This document shows, one piece after another, positions 9,009-17,610 of a DNA stretch of 64,000 nt (positions are counted from its first letter, which is position 1; each line of letters begins with the position of its first letter). The DNA is taken from assembly GCA_934646835.1 (NCBI GenBank), contig CAKUES010000008.1:1-64000 (forward strand). The letters run 5' to 3'. The position numbers and the translations under genes are program-made. Under the pieces are notes generated by a model. The model had not been told where the DNA came from and made no database searches. It worked only from the letters and a program-made list of their open reading frames with translations. This stretch comes from an uncultured Coriobacteriales bacterium (GTDB taxonomy: Bacteria; Actinomycetota; Coriobacteriia; Coriobacteriales; QAMH01).

Positions 9009-11324
9009 GTGGACAAGGCAATCGACATCCATATCAACGGAATCGTCCAAGGCGTGGGCTTTCGCCCCTTCGTCGCGCGCTTGGCGCGCGAGCTGGGCGT
9101 GAGCGGTTGGGTCTGCAACTCGACGCATGGCGTGGACATCCGCGCTTGGGGTGAAGAGCAGGTGCTCGACGCGTTTACGCTGCGCTTGCGCGCCGATGCA
9201 CCCCCGGCTGCGCTGATCGTGTCGCTTGTGGCAGGGGCAGTCGCAGCCGCCGGCGCAGCACCTGCAGGCTTCGAGATTGTCGCGAGCAGGGTGGATGCCA
9301 GTCGCGATACGCTCGTCTCGCCGGATCTGGCAACCTGCCCGGATTGCCTGGCAGAGCTCTTCGACCCTGAGGACAGGCGCTATCGCTATCCCTTCATCAA
9401 CTGCACGAACTGCGGGCCGCGCTTCACCATCATCAACGACCTGCCCTACGACCGTCCGGCGACGAGCATGGCGGGATTCACGATGTGCGGTGAGTGCGCT
9501 GCGGAGTATGCTGACGAGGCAGACCGCCGCTATCATGCCCAGCCTGATGCCTGCTTTGACTGCGGGCCTATGCTGCGCGGGGGAGAGGATCCCCAGGCGT
9601 CTGCGACGGCAAGCCGCGAGGAGTCCGACGCGCTGATCGCTGAGGCCGTGCGTCGTTTGCGCGCTGGCCAGGTGCTCGGCATCAAGGGCCTGGGTGGCTG
9701 GCACCTTGCCTGCGATGCGACGAACGAAGAAGCCGTGCAAAAGCTGCGCGATCGCAAGCGCCGCCCCTCCAAGCCCCTGGCGGTCATGGTCGCGCGTGTC
9801 GAGGACGCGGAGCGCTACTGCGAGGTCTCCGCGGAGGAGGCCGCGTTGCTTGACTCTCCCGCGCATCCCATCGTCTTGATGCCGCGCGTCGAGGGCGTGC
9901 CTGAGGCCGTCCTTGCGGGCAACGTGGCGGGTGACTTGCCCGAGCTGGGGCTCATGCTTCCCAGCACACCCCTTCAACACCTGCTGCTTCGCGCAGCAGA
10001 TATACCCTTGGTTATGACGAGCGGAAACCGCAGCGGAGAGCCCATCGTCGCAGATGACAGCGCTGTTATCGATACCATAGGGGATATTTGTGACTGGTAT
10101 CTGGGCAACAACCGCGACATCGTCGCGCGCTATGATGACTCCGTCGCGCGCGTGCTCGGTGACGGCAGCACTCAAATGGTCCGCCGCGCCCGCGGCTATG
10201 CGCCGGCACCGCTTTTCGTGCCTGATGCTCAGCCCGGCGTGTCCCTGGTCTTTGCCGCTGGCCCTCAGCAGAAGTCGACCTTCTGCTTCCTCTCCGGCGA
10301 ACGCGCCTATCTCTCCCAGCACTTGGGCGACCTCGAGACAGTAGGGGCATGGCAGGCATGGGACGAGCTCCGCGAGCGCTACGCGCGCCTCTTTGGCTTG
10401 GCGCCCCGGGCTCTTGCCTGCGACAAGCATCCCGAGTACCTCAGCTCCAAGTGGGCGCGTGCCAAGGCAGCCGAGGAAGGCCTGCCCTTGGTCGAGGTCC
10501 AGCACCACCATGCCCACATCGCATCGGTGATGGGGGAGAACGGCTTGCATAACACGGTCATCGGCGTGGCGCTCGATGGCACCGGCTACGGCGAGGATGG
10601 CAGCATCTGGGGCTGCGAGCTCATGACCGCGACGCGCTCGGGCTTCGAGCGCCGCTGGCATCTGCCCTGCTTCGCCCTGCCCGGTGGCGCTGCTGCCGTA
10701 CGCGACCCACGCCGCACGGCCTATGCGCTCTTGCGTGCGGCCGGCCTCGAGGATGACGGGCGCTTCGCTGTCTTCCTCGACACCCTGCCGCAGCGCAAGC
10801 TCATGGGCCAGATGATCGACAAGGGGCTCAACTCACCGTTGTGCTCGAGTGCCGGGCGCTTCTTCGACGCCGCCGCCGCCCTTATGGGCCTCGTCGAGCT
10901 TGCGGGCTACGACGGCGAGCCTGCCTGCCTGCTCGAGGCGCAGGCGCGCCAGGAGCTCGCGCGCGACGGCTACCGCGCGCTTGCTGGTGCCTCTCAGCTG
11001 CCTCCTTCCGGTCTCGAGGGCGCTGCCTTGCTGCGCTGGCTGCTTGACGGCGGCAGCGATGCTCCGCTGACGGCATCGGGTGCGCACGTGCGCCTGGCTG
11101 CGGTTATCATCGAGGAATGCGAGAGGGTCCGCCGCCAGACCGGTTGCGCGGACGTCGCCCTCGGCGGTGGCTGCATGGTCAACCGCCTGCTGCTCGGCCT
11201 CCTTGAGGAGGGTCTGGCTAACAGGGGCTTTACGGTTTACAAGAATCGCGAGCTGCCGCCCAACGACGGCTGCATCGCTTATGGACAGGCGGTTGTCGCC
11301 GCCGCCCGTCTGATGGAGGTTTAG
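9009..11324 (+). CDS. hypF: Carbamoyltransferase HypF
   Basis: 771 aa, normal length. It uses carbamoyl phosphate and ATP to make the thiocarbamate on HypE that becomes cyanide of the NiFe-hydrogenase centre. Domains in order: acylphosphatase-like (IVQGVGFRPFVARLA, residues 9-25), two CxxC zinc-finger pairs (CPDC/CTNC and CGEC/CFDC), a YrdC-like domain (GIKGLGGWHLACDA) and a Kae1-like carbamoyltransferase domain with VQHHHAHIASVMGE and LDGTGYGEDG. The GTG at 9009 gives the conserved N-terminus. hypC follows after 2 nt. No hydrogenase structural gene is in the window. Confidence 0.96.
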   Translation: MDKAIDIHINGIVQGVGFRPFVARLARELGVSGWVCNSTHGVDIRAWGEEQVLDAFTLRLRADAPPAALIVSLVAGAVAAAGAAPAGFEIVASRVDASRDTLVSPDLATCPDCLAELFDPEDRRYRYPFINCTNCGPRFTIINDLPYDRPATSMAGFTMCGECAAEYADEADRRYHAQPDACFDCGPMLRGGEDPQASATASREESDALIAEAVRRLRAGQVLGIKGLGGWHLACDATNEEAVQKLRDRKRRPSKPLAVMVARVEDAERYCEVSAEEAALLDSPAHPIVLMPRVEGVPEAVLAGNVAGDLPELGLMLPSTPLQHLLLRAADIPLVMTSGNRSGEPIVADDSAVIDTIGDICDWYLGNNRDIVARYDDSVARVLGDGSTQMVRRARGYAPAPLFVPDAQPGVSLVFAAGPQQKSTFCFLSGERAYLSQHLGDLETVGAWQAWDELRERYARLFGLAPRALACDKHPEYLSSKWARAKAAEEGLPLVEVQHHHAHIASVMGENGLHNTVIGVALDGTGYGEDGSIWGCELMTATRSGFERRWHLPCFALPGGAAAVRDPRRTAYALLRAAGLEDDGRFAVFLDTLPQRKLMGQMIDKGLNSPLCSSAGRFFDAAAALMGLVELAGYDGEPACLLEAQARQELARDGYRALAGASQLPPSGLEGAALLRWLLDGGSDAPLTASGAHVRLAAVIIEECERVRRQTGCADVALGGGCMVNRLLLGLLEEGLANRGFTVYKNRELPPNDGCIAYGQAVVAAARLMEV

Positions 11325-11326
11325 CT

Positions 11327-11590
11327 ATGTGCTTGGCAATTCCCGCTCAGATCAAGAGCATCGACACGATGACGCGCATGGGCGAGGTCGACATCCTCGG
11401 TGTCTCGCGCAGCGTCGCGCTCGACCTCGTCCCCAAGGCAGAGGTTGGCGGTTGGGTGCTCGTCCACGCCGGCTACGGCATCGAGGTGGTCGACGAGCAG
11501 TATGCTCAAGAGACGCTTGACCTCATCCGCGAGTTCCCGGACCTCATCGCCGACGATCACCCCGGCATGGGTGTGGGAGCGGGGGCTTAG
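11327..11590 (+). CDS. hypC: Hydrogenase maturation chaperone HypC
   Basis: 87 aa. The N-terminus MCLAIPA carries the essential Cys2 that, with HypD, holds the Fe(CN)2CO group and passes it to the hydrogenase large-subunit precursor. The rest is the small OB-like barrel of the HypC/HupF family. Its start lies 2 nt after hypF and hypD begins 4 nt after its stop, so the three genes are tightly coupled. Confidence 0.95.
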   Translation: MCLAIPAQIKSIDTMTRMGEVDILGVSRSVALDLVPKAEVGGWVLVHAGYGIEVVDEQYAQETLDLIREFPDLIADDHPGMGVGAGA

Positions 11591-11594
11591 GACC

Positions 11595-12701
11595 ATGGCA
11601 CTCGACCTCTCTGGATTCCGCGACCCCAAGCTGGGCCGCGAGCTCATCGAATGCATCAACGAGCTTGCCCCTGTCGCCGTTGCCAAAAACGGCGGCGAGA
11701 TCAACCTCATGGAGGTGTGCGGCACCCACACCGTCACCATCGCGCGCAACGGCTTCAGGGACATCCTGCCAGACGGCGTGAACCTCATCAGCGGCCCCGG
11801 CTGCCCCGTTTGCGTCACTGCCAACGTCGACATCGACACCGTCATCGCCATCGCGCGCATCCCGGGTGTCATCGTCACGACTTTTGGCGACATGACGCGC
11901 GTGCCCGGCTCCACCTCGAGCCTCAACAAGGAGAAGGCCGCCGGTGCGGACATCCGCATCGTCTACAGCCCGCTCGACGCCCTCAAGGTCGCGTCGGAGA
12001 ATCCCGACAACCAGGTCGTCTTCGTCGGCGTGGGTTTCGAGACCACCACGCCGCTCATCGCTGCGACCATCAAGCGCGCCCGCGCGATGGGGCTTGCCAA
12101 CTTCTCTGTCGTCGCCATCCACAAGACCATGCCCAACACGCTCGATGTGCTGGTCAACGACGACGAGGTCAAGCTCACGGCTTTGATCTTGCCGGGTCAC
12201 GTGAGCACGATCATCGGCATCGAGCCTTACCGGTTCCTGGCGACTGAGTACGGCGTCCCCGGCGTGGTGACCGGCTTCGAGCCGGTTGACGTGCTGCAGG
12301 GCATCGCCATGCTGCTGCGCCAGCTGGCGGAGGGCCGCCATGAGATCGAGAACGGCTACACCCGTGGTGTGCGCGACGAGGGCAACCCCGCCGCCGTCGC
12401 CGCGATCGAGGAGGTCTTCGAGCCCTGCGACGCGTCGTGGCGCGGTCTGGGCATGATCCCTGCCAGCGGTTATGCACTGCGCGAGGAGTTCTCAGACTTC
12501 GACGCGGTCAAGAAGCTGCAGCCTCAGGTGGAGCCGACCATCGAGCCCAAGGGCTGCCGTTGCGGCGACGTCTTGCGCGGCATCATGACCCCCAAGGACT
12601 GCCCGCTCTTCAACACTGCATGCAGTCCCGAGCACCCGGTCGGCCCCTGTATGGTGTCGAGCGAGGGCAGCTGCGCCGCTTTCTACAAGTACCTGCGCTA
12701 G
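11595..12701 (+). CDS. hypD: Hydrogenase maturation protein HypD
   Basis: 368 aa. An iron-sulfur scaffold protein that with HypC assembles the Fe(CN)2CO moiety. Seen here: the conserved EVCGTHT (residues 36-42), GPGCPVCVT (about 66-74), FGDMTRVPG and the C-terminal Cys cluster that binds the 4Fe-4S centre (CRCGDVLRG, CPLF, EGSCAAF). The ATG at 11595 is 4 nt after the hypC stop. hypE, the usual next gene, is missing, and hypA and hypB are not in the window either. Confidence 0.95.
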   Translation: MALDLSGFRDPKLGRELIECINELAPVAVAKNGGEINLMEVCGTHTVTIARNGFRDILPDGVNLISGPGCPVCVTANVDIDTVIAIARIPGVIVTTFGDMTRVPGSTSSLNKEKAAGADIRIVYSPLDALKVASENPDNQVVFVGVGFETTTPLIAATIKRARAMGLANFSVVAIHKTMPNTLDVLVNDDEVKLTALILPGHVSTIIGIEPYRFLATEYGVPGVVTGFEPVDVLQGIAMLLRQLAEGRHEIENGYTRGVRDEGNPAAVAAIEEVFEPCDASWRGLGMIPASGYALREEFSDFDAVKKLQPQVEPTIEPKGCRCGDVLRGIMTPKDCPLFNTACSPEHPVGPCMVSSEGSCAAFYKYLR

Positions 12702-12734
12702 GGCGCGGTCGTCGATCTGTCTATCGGAGGGTTT

Positions 12735-13061
12735 GTGAGCTCAACTGCAAGCAGCGAGGCACGTCTTGCGCAAGACCGCGAGACGCTTTTGGCGATGGCG
12801 GACATCTACTGCCGTGCACATCACGGCACCAAGGGCGAGCTGTGCCCTAAGTGCACGTCGGTCATCGAGTACGCCGTCGCCCGCACCGAGAAGTGTCCCT
12901 TCAACCACGAGACCAACTGCAAGGACTGTCACATCCACTGCTACAACGGCGAGATGCGTGACGAGGTCCGCGCGGTGATGGGTTACGCCGGGCCGCGCAT
13001 GCTGCTGCGCCATCCCGTTATGACCATGCGTTACCTGTGCAAGAAGCTGGCTAAACGCTAG
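12735..13061 (+). CDS. YgbA-like nitrous-oxide-stimulated-promoter family protein
   Basis: 108 aa, matching the small Cys-rich YgbA family (PF11756). Four CxxC-like pairs are visible: CPKC, CPFNHETNCKDC, HCYNGEM. An RxxMMxRHP-type stretch (PRMLLRHPVMTMRYL) closes the family signature. E. coli YgbA is tied to nitrosative stress, but its biochemical role is not known to me. The GTG at 12735 has GGAGGG 5 nt upstream. It is 33 nt after hypD and may belong to the same transcript. Confidence 0.8.
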   Translation: MSSTASSEARLAQDRETLLAMADIYCRAHHGTKGELCPKCTSVIEYAVARTEKCPFNHETNCKDCHIHCYNGEMRDEVRAVMGYAGPRMLLRHPVMTMRYLCKKLAKR

Positions 13062-13105
13062 GGGACCGGTTGGTTGCAGGCAGTTGCCGCATCGTTGCGG
13101 CTAGA

Positions 13106-13365
13106 TGGCGCCGACTTCGTCAGGCGCCTACGTGGGCTTTGTGATCCGACGGCACCTGTCAGCTCGCAGTTGTGCGGTAAAAACTGCGCGTTTTCACCCC
13201 GTTGTGCGACAAAACGGGGTTGCTGGTGATCGGCTTTATCGCATAACAACGCCGTCGGGGCGACTTTTTGTCGCACAACTCCAGCAGAGAGGGTGCGGAC
13301 TTCTCCGCCGCGTCAGCACCAGCGAGCCGCAAAGCCCACGTAGGCGCCAGACGAAGTCGGCGCCA
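13106..13365. mobile_element. 260-bp MITE-like element bounded by inverted family A repeats
   Basis: Nearly identical 36-bp arms face each other at 13106-13141 and 13330-13365. They start TGGCGCCGACTTCGTC and differ by one base. The interior has its own inverted pair, GTTGTGCGACAAAA at 13200-13213 and its complement at 13265-13278. No ORF. The stretch 13062-13577 has no gene, and apart from this element only the promoter of the efflux gene is likely there. Confidence 0.65.
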
Positions 13366-13366
13366 C
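13335..13366. repeat. Palindromic repeat family A, copy 3
   Basis: This is the right arm of the element at 13106-13365, in the same orientation as copy 1. Copy 2 is the left arm (13106-13136), in the opposite orientation and with one internal base changed. Confidence 0.85.
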
Positions 13367-13577
13367 CGCTGCAATCGTCAACACGTCGTCGCATCAGCGC
13401 CAGTGATTCCGCAAGCGCCACGTAGATGCCTGGCTGCTACCCCAGAGGTCGTCATGCTTCGTTCTCGTTAAATCGCGTCAAAGATTGCGTGCGTTGCGCC
13501 ACGCGCATCGCCGCTTGCGCTAGTATCGCCTTCCTCGAAAAATCAGGACCAAGCGAGAAAGGCGGCGCAACGAGACG

Positions 13578-14774
13578 ATGGCGGCACAAAGGGTGACGAT
13601 GCGTGAGTGGCTGGCGGTGGCGTGCATGGGCGCGACGGCCTTCGTCTTCAATACCTCGGAGTTCATGCCCATCGGCCTGCTTGTGGACATCGCGGCGAGC
13701 TTCAACATCACGGAGGCCGCGGCCGGCACGCTCATCACCGCCTATGCCTGGGCGGTCTGCATCTTGTCGCTGCCGCTCATGGTGCTCGTCTCGCGTTTCA
13801 ACTTCCGACCGCTGCTCCTTGGCGTGGTGGCGCTTTTCGCGCTGGGGCAGGTGTGTTCGTCGCTGGCAGTCGGCTACTGGACGCTGCTGTTCTCGCGCTT
13901 GATCGTCGCTTGCTCGCATGCGATCTTCTGGTCGATCATCTCGCCGATCGCCGTGCAGGTGGTCGCGCCCCAAAACCGCTCCATGGCACTGTCCGGTGTC
14001 GTGACCGGCTCTGCCGTGGCCCAGATCCTCGGCTTGCCGCTCGGACGCGTGGTCGGTTTGGCGCTCGGCTGGCGCATGTCCTTTGCCTGCATCGCCGCCG
14101 TTGCCGTCGTCGTCATTGTCTTGCTCGCCATCCTCATTCCCAAGCTCGCACCCAGCGAGCCCTTCCGCATCGCCCAGCTGCCTGGCCTCTTTGCCAACAA
14201 GGTGTTGCTCGGCATCTTCATCGCCACCGCTGTCATGGCAACGGCGTACTACACCGGCTACAGCTACATCGAGCCCTTCATGCAGCAGATGGGCGGTTTC
14301 TCCGACGAGGCCATCACTATGGCGCTCATGGTCTTTGGTGTTGCGGGCATCTGTGGAAGCCTCCTGTTCGCACGCGTTTACGAGGGGCAACGTCGACGCT
14401 TTTGGTTCATCCGCATCGCGCTGGCCGGCATCTCCGTGGCGCTTGCGCTCATGTTGCCTGCGATGTGCTCTTCGATTGCCGCTTATGCGGTGTGCGTGCT
14501 GTGGGGTATCTGTGCGACCGCCTTCAACGTCGCCTTCCAGTCGGAGATCTTGCGCTATACGCCGCACAACGCGAGTGCGGTGGCGATGTCGATCTTCTCT
14601 GGCATCTTCAACCTTGGCATCGGCAGCGGCTCGGCCATCGGCGGTTTGGTCGTGACCCATGCAGGCATGGGCTACGTAGGCTTGACCGGCAGCGCCATCG
14701 GCATCGTCGCCGTGTTGGTCGCCTGCGTCCTCCTCATCCCCGCCATGCGCACGACACCGGCTGCTGGCAACTAG
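13578..14774 (+). CDS. MFS sugar or drug efflux transporter, SotB-like
   Basis: 398 aa with 12 predicted membrane spans. It closely follows E. coli SotB along its length as I recall it: FNTSEFMPIGLLVDIA near residue 25, the HAIFWSI segment, LGLPLGRVVG in the fourth to fifth span and YSYIEPF in the second half. SotB is reported to export arabinose and IPTG, and relatives are drug:H+ antiporters. The real substrate here is unknown. Start: the ATG at 13578 is preceded by GAAAGGCGG at a long spacing, so a start at codon 8 (13599) cannot be excluded. Confidence 0.85.
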   Translation: MAAQRVTMREWLAVACMGATAFVFNTSEFMPIGLLVDIAASFNITEAAAGTLITAYAWAVCILSLPLMVLVSRFNFRPLLLGVVALFALGQVCSSLAVGYWTLLFSRLIVACSHAIFWSIISPIAVQVVAPQNRSMALSGVVTGSAVAQILGLPLGRVVGLALGWRMSFACIAAVAVVVIVLLAILIPKLAPSEPFRIAQLPGLFANKVLLGIFIATAVMATAYYTGYSYIEPFMQQMGGFSDEAITMALMVFGVAGICGSLLFARVYEGQRRRFWFIRIALAGISVALALMLPAMCSSIAAYAVCVLWGICATAFNVAFQSEILRYTPHNASAVAMSIFSGIFNLGIGSGSAIGGLVVTHAGMGYVGLTGSAIGIVAVLVACVLLIPAMRTTPAAGN

Positions 14775-14792
14775 TCGGCTGACGGTAACGCG

Positions 14793-14904
14793 CAAGTGCG
14801 GTCCTTTGTCCTGTCTTGACCCGCTAAGTGCGGTTGTTTTGAGAGATTGGGCTCCTAAGTGCGGTCCTTTTCACTGCATGCCGGCAGAAAAAAGGCCGCA
14901 CTTA
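14793..14904. repeat. Cluster of four AAGTGCGG motifs (family E)
   Basis: (C/T)AAGTGCGGT occurs at 14793-14802, 14825-14834 and 14856-14865, each followed by a T-rich stretch, and in inverse orientation as GCCGCACTTA at 14895-14904. A second cluster of four is at 60847-60957. The stretch lies between two convergent genes, the efflux pump and the toxin, and has no ORF. Confidence 0.7.
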
Positions 14905-14952
14905 AAGCGAAGAAGGAGAAGCGGACCGCCTTGCTCGAGGGGTCTTAATTTC

Positions 14953-15258
14953 CTAAATGAGTCTTGCGTAGTCTTGCCGTTGATGAAAGATATGGGCGAT
15001 GTAGATTACGCCATCGCGGAAGAAGTAGAGCATGACATAGTTGCCGACAAGCGCCGCTCGATATCCAAGAGCAGCGAGCTCTGGAATCCTTGAGAGTGCA
15101 AACAGCGGCGGATTGCTGCAGATGAGCTCGATTTTCTCATCGAGCGTGTTTGCGAACGAGCGCGCTGCTGTTCTTCCCCCGGTGGCGCTGCAAAGATACG
15201 CGATGACGTTCTCGTAGTCCGTTTGGGCGCTTTTGAGGAAGCGATGCTCACAGGTCAT
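14953..15258 (-). CDS. ParE/RelE-superfamily toxin
   Basis: 101 aa, the size of type II toxins of this fold. The C-terminal YIAHIFHQRQDYARLI is a typical ParE/RelE plasmid-stabilisation ending, and YRAALVGNYVMLYFF matches the central strands. RelE members cleave mRNA in the ribosome and ParE members poison gyrase. The residues visible here do not settle which. The start overlaps the last 11 bp of the antitoxin gene, so translation is probably coupled. Confidence 0.85.
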   Translation of the reverse strand: MTCEHRFLKSAQTDYENVIAYLCSATGGRTAARSFANTLDEKIELICSNPPLFALSRIPELAALGYRAALVGNYVMLYFFRDGVIYIAHIFHQRQDYARLI

Positions 15259-15517
15259 ATTTGGCCCTCATAGCAGAGATGAACTCTTCTCCCTCTGCGT
15301 GCTCATCCATGGCATATTCGTGTTCTGCCTGCGCGATTCGGGCAAGCAGGCGGGCTTTTGCCAGCTCCTCTTGCAGGGCCTGATAATCAGCACTCTTCAT
15401 GACGACAAACGCGTCATAGCCGTTTTTGGTGACTGTGACCGGTCCAAACGATTCCTCGACGGTACGCGAAAACGCCGCGGTGTCTTTCATGTCCTTAATC
15501 GGCACGCAAAAAGCCAT
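15248..15517 (-). CDS. Phd/YefM-type antitoxin
   Basis: 89 aa. The N-terminal half (VPIKDMKDTAAFSRTVEES, then GPVTVTKNGYDAFVVMKSADYQAL) is the Phd/YefM fold that binds the operator and represses its own operon. The C-terminal half is an acidic helix expected to bind and neutralise the toxin. Of the two nearby ATGs the second (15517) is preferred because GAGAGG is 7 nt upstream. For the first it would be only 1-2 nt away. Confidence 0.85.
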   Translation of the reverse strand: MAFCVPIKDMKDTAAFSRTVEESFGPVTVTKNGYDAFVVMKSADYQALQEELAKARLLARIAQAEHEYAMDEHAEGEEFISAMRAKYDL

Positions 15518-15661
15518 AGCCATTCCTCTCAAACGATTATGGCCTAATTATACCGTGATAAGTAATTGAGGAACAGAAGAAGGTTCATGACCGGGGATGT
15601 TCGCTGTTGGGGATAGGCCGCCTTCTAAACTCGACACTCTCACGGGGATTGTCGATTGATA

Positions 15662-15747
15662 CCTGTGGGTGGGCTTTCGTAGGATAGGGATACGAAAACG
15701 AGTTTGTCGGTCGAGCTGCGCCCTTTGCATGCGATACCTCCCACAGG
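15662..15747 (+). promoter_or_regulatory. Structured leader of the ABC importer, possible cis-regulatory RNA
   Basis: The 11-nt segments 15662-15672 and 15737-15747 can pair with one mismatch (CCTGTGGGTGG with CCTCCCACAGG). They enclose a perfect 7-bp hairpin, TTTCGTA at 15675-15681 with TACGAAA at 15691-15697. GCATGC at 15727 and 15748 offers an alternative pairing. The SBP start is about 100 nt downstream. It does not match the TPP, guanidine-I, SAM or T-box consensus as I know them. The surrounding 15518-15844 has no gene. Confidence 0.35.
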
Positions 15748-15844
15748 GCATGCGGGATAGCTCTTGCGACAACGCTGGTAGGGACCGGTGCGCACATCTA
15801 GCAAACAGCGCTCCTCGCCCTTCGAATCCCAAAAGGAGATGCAG

Positions 15845-16831
15845 ATGATCAAGATGAGGAAGCTCGTCGCGGCAGCGACTGCGACGGTTTCGGCTGTTGC
15901 GCTGGCATGCACGTTGGCAGGCTGCGGCGGCAGCGCTGACAACAACAAGGCCGCTTCCGGTGAGCCTGTTGTCATCGGTACGCTTGCCACCGAGGACATC
16001 CTGCCCATGTGGGTTGCCGAAGAGGAGGGAATCTTCGCAGACAAGGGCGTCGATGCCTCCGTCCAGACCTTCCAGTCCGCGACCGAGCTCATCGCCGCTG
16101 TCACCTCCGGTGACGTTGACTACGCCATGACCGACCCGATGGTCACCGCGAGCGTGTACGCCGGTGGCACCGACGTCGCCGTCGAGTGGGTCACCCTGGG
16201 CACCACTGCCGAGCAGGGCCGCTTTGGCATCATGACCGCCGACAAGAGCATCAAGTCTGTCGAGGACCTGGCTGGCAAAGAGATCGGCGTCGGCAGCAAC
16301 ACCATCCTCGAGTACGTCATGGACACCCTCATGGCCAATGCCGGCATCGCCGAGAAGGACGTGAAGAAGTCCGAGCTCCAAAAGCTCCCCGTCCGCTTCG
16401 AGGCCATGGCCTCCGGTCAGGTTCCCGCCGCAGCTCTGCCCGCTTCCCTGCTGGCGCTTGGCGAGTCCAAGGGCTTCACCGTCGTCGCCGACGACACCAC
16501 GGGCGACAACATCTCCCAGTCCGTCATGATCGCCCGCAAGGACGTTCTCGATGCCGAGGGCGGCGCTGCCACCCTTGAGGCCCTCAAGGCCGCATGGGAC
16601 GAGGCCGCCGGCAAGATCAACGCCGATGGCGACGCTTACCGCGAGCTGCTCGCCAGCAAGGCGAATCTCTCCGAGGATCTCGCCAAGACCTACAAGGTGA
16701 GCGAGTATCCTACGTGCCAGCTTCCCACCCAGGAGCAGGTCGACAACGTCCTCAACTGGATGAAGAAGAAGGGCTATCTGGCCGACGGCATCAGCTATGA
16801 TGCTGCATCCGGTGAGTTCTCTGGAAAGTAG
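15845..16831 (+). CDS. ABC importer substrate-binding lipoprotein (SsuA/TauA/NMT1-like)
   Basis: 328 aa. A lipoprotein signal peptide ends in the lipobox LAGC with Cys27. The mature part has the SsuA/THI5-like fold: an early PMWVAEEEGIFADKGV segment, then AMTDPMVTAS and GKEIGVGSNTILEYVMDTLM. Relatives bind sulfonates, taurine, nitrate or thiamine-pyrimidine precursors. The ligand here is unknown. The start at 15845 has AAGGAG 6-7 nt upstream. ATPase and permease genes follow at once, so this is a complete importer. Confidence 0.88.
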   Translation: MIKMRKLVAAATATVSAVALACTLAGCGGSADNNKAASGEPVVIGTLATEDILPMWVAEEEGIFADKGVDASVQTFQSATELIAAVTSGDVDYAMTDPMVTASVYAGGTDVAVEWVTLGTTAEQGRFGIMTADKSIKSVEDLAGKEIGVGSNTILEYVMDTLMANAGIAEKDVKKSELQKLPVRFEAMASGQVPAAALPASLLALGESKGFTVVADDTTGDNISQSVMIARKDVLDAEGGAATLEALKAAWDEAAGKINADGDAYRELLASKANLSEDLAKTYKVSEYPTCQLPTQEQVDNVLNWMKKKGYLADGISYDAASGEFSGK

Positions 16832-16845
16832 ACGGAAACATCTGA

Positions 16846-17610
16846 ATGAGTCTTTGCTTTGAAGATGTCACGGTGGATTACCCTGCTGCAGGTCAGCAGG
16901 GTTTTCTGCGTGCATTGGACAATTTGAACCTCAAGATCGCCGCAGGTGAGGCGGTCTCCATCATCGGGCCGTCCGGCTGCGGCAAGTCGACCTTGCTGCG
17001 CCTTGCCGCCGGCCTTGCTGCGCCAACGGGCGGTCGTGTGAGCCAGGGCGGCGAACCGCTCGACAGGCCGCGCCAGGGCACGGCGCTCATCCTGCAGGAC
17101 TTTGGCCTGCTGCCGTGGAAGACGGTCTACGCCAACGCGGAGCTCGGCCTCAAGGTCCGCAAGGTACCTGCAGCGCTGCGCCGCGAGAAGACCGTGGCCG
17201 CGCTCGAGCGCGTGGGGCTCGCGGAGTTTTCCGCAAGCTATCCCAACCAGCTCTCCGGCGGCATGCAGCAGCGCCTCGCCATCGCCCGCGCCATCGCCAT
17301 GGATACCGACACCCTGCTCATGGACGAGCCGCTCTCCGCACTCGACGCGCTCTTGCGCGAGGAGCTGCAAGATGCGCTGCTCGAGCTGTGGGCAGGGGGC
17401 GGCTACACCCAGGTGCTCGTCACGCACTCCATCGAGGAGGCGGTCTACCTGGGCCAACGCATCGTTGTCATGGCACCGCGTCCCGGCCGCGTCGTCGCGC
17501 AGGTCGCCAACGCGGAGATGGGCTCGCGCGACTACCGTGACACGGAGTTGTTCTACGAGCGCTGCCGCGAGGTACGCCGCGCGCTGGACGAGGGGGTGCG
17601 CAATGCATAA
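16846..17610 (+). CDS. ABC importer ATPase (SsuB/TauB-like)
   Basis: 254 aa. Walker A GPSGCGKSTLLRLAAG near residue 42, Q-loop in LILQDFGLLPWKT, signature QLSGGMQQRLAIARA and Walker B TLLMDEPLSALDALLRE are all intact. The phrase LLPWKTV after the Q-loop is characteristic of the taurine/nitrate/sulfonate subfamily. It energises uptake with the neighbouring lipoprotein and permease. Its last codons overlap the permease start by 8 bp. Confidence 0.92.
   Translation: MSLCFEDVTVDYPAAGQQGFLRALDNLNLKIAAGEAVSIIGPSGCGKSTLLRLAAGLAAPTGGRVSQGGEPLDRPRQGTALILQDFGLLPWKTVYANAELGLKVRKVPAALRREKTVAALERVGLAEFSASYPNQLSGGMQQRLAIARAIAMDTDTLLMDEPLSALDALLREELQDALLELWAGGGYTQVLVTHSIEEAVYLGQRIVVMAPRPGRVVAQVANAEMGSRDYRDTELFYERCREVRRALDEGVRNA

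Noticed and set aside
14793..14904. CRISPR array
   Set aside because: The repeated unit is only about 10 bp, mixed in orientation and irregularly spaced. No cas genes.
15600..15780. TPP or guanidine riboswitch before the ABC importer
   Set aside because: The conserved core sequences of those classes (CUGAGA/ACCUGAUC, or ACACGG with GGGANNAAAGCCC) are not present. Kept only as an unassigned structured leader.
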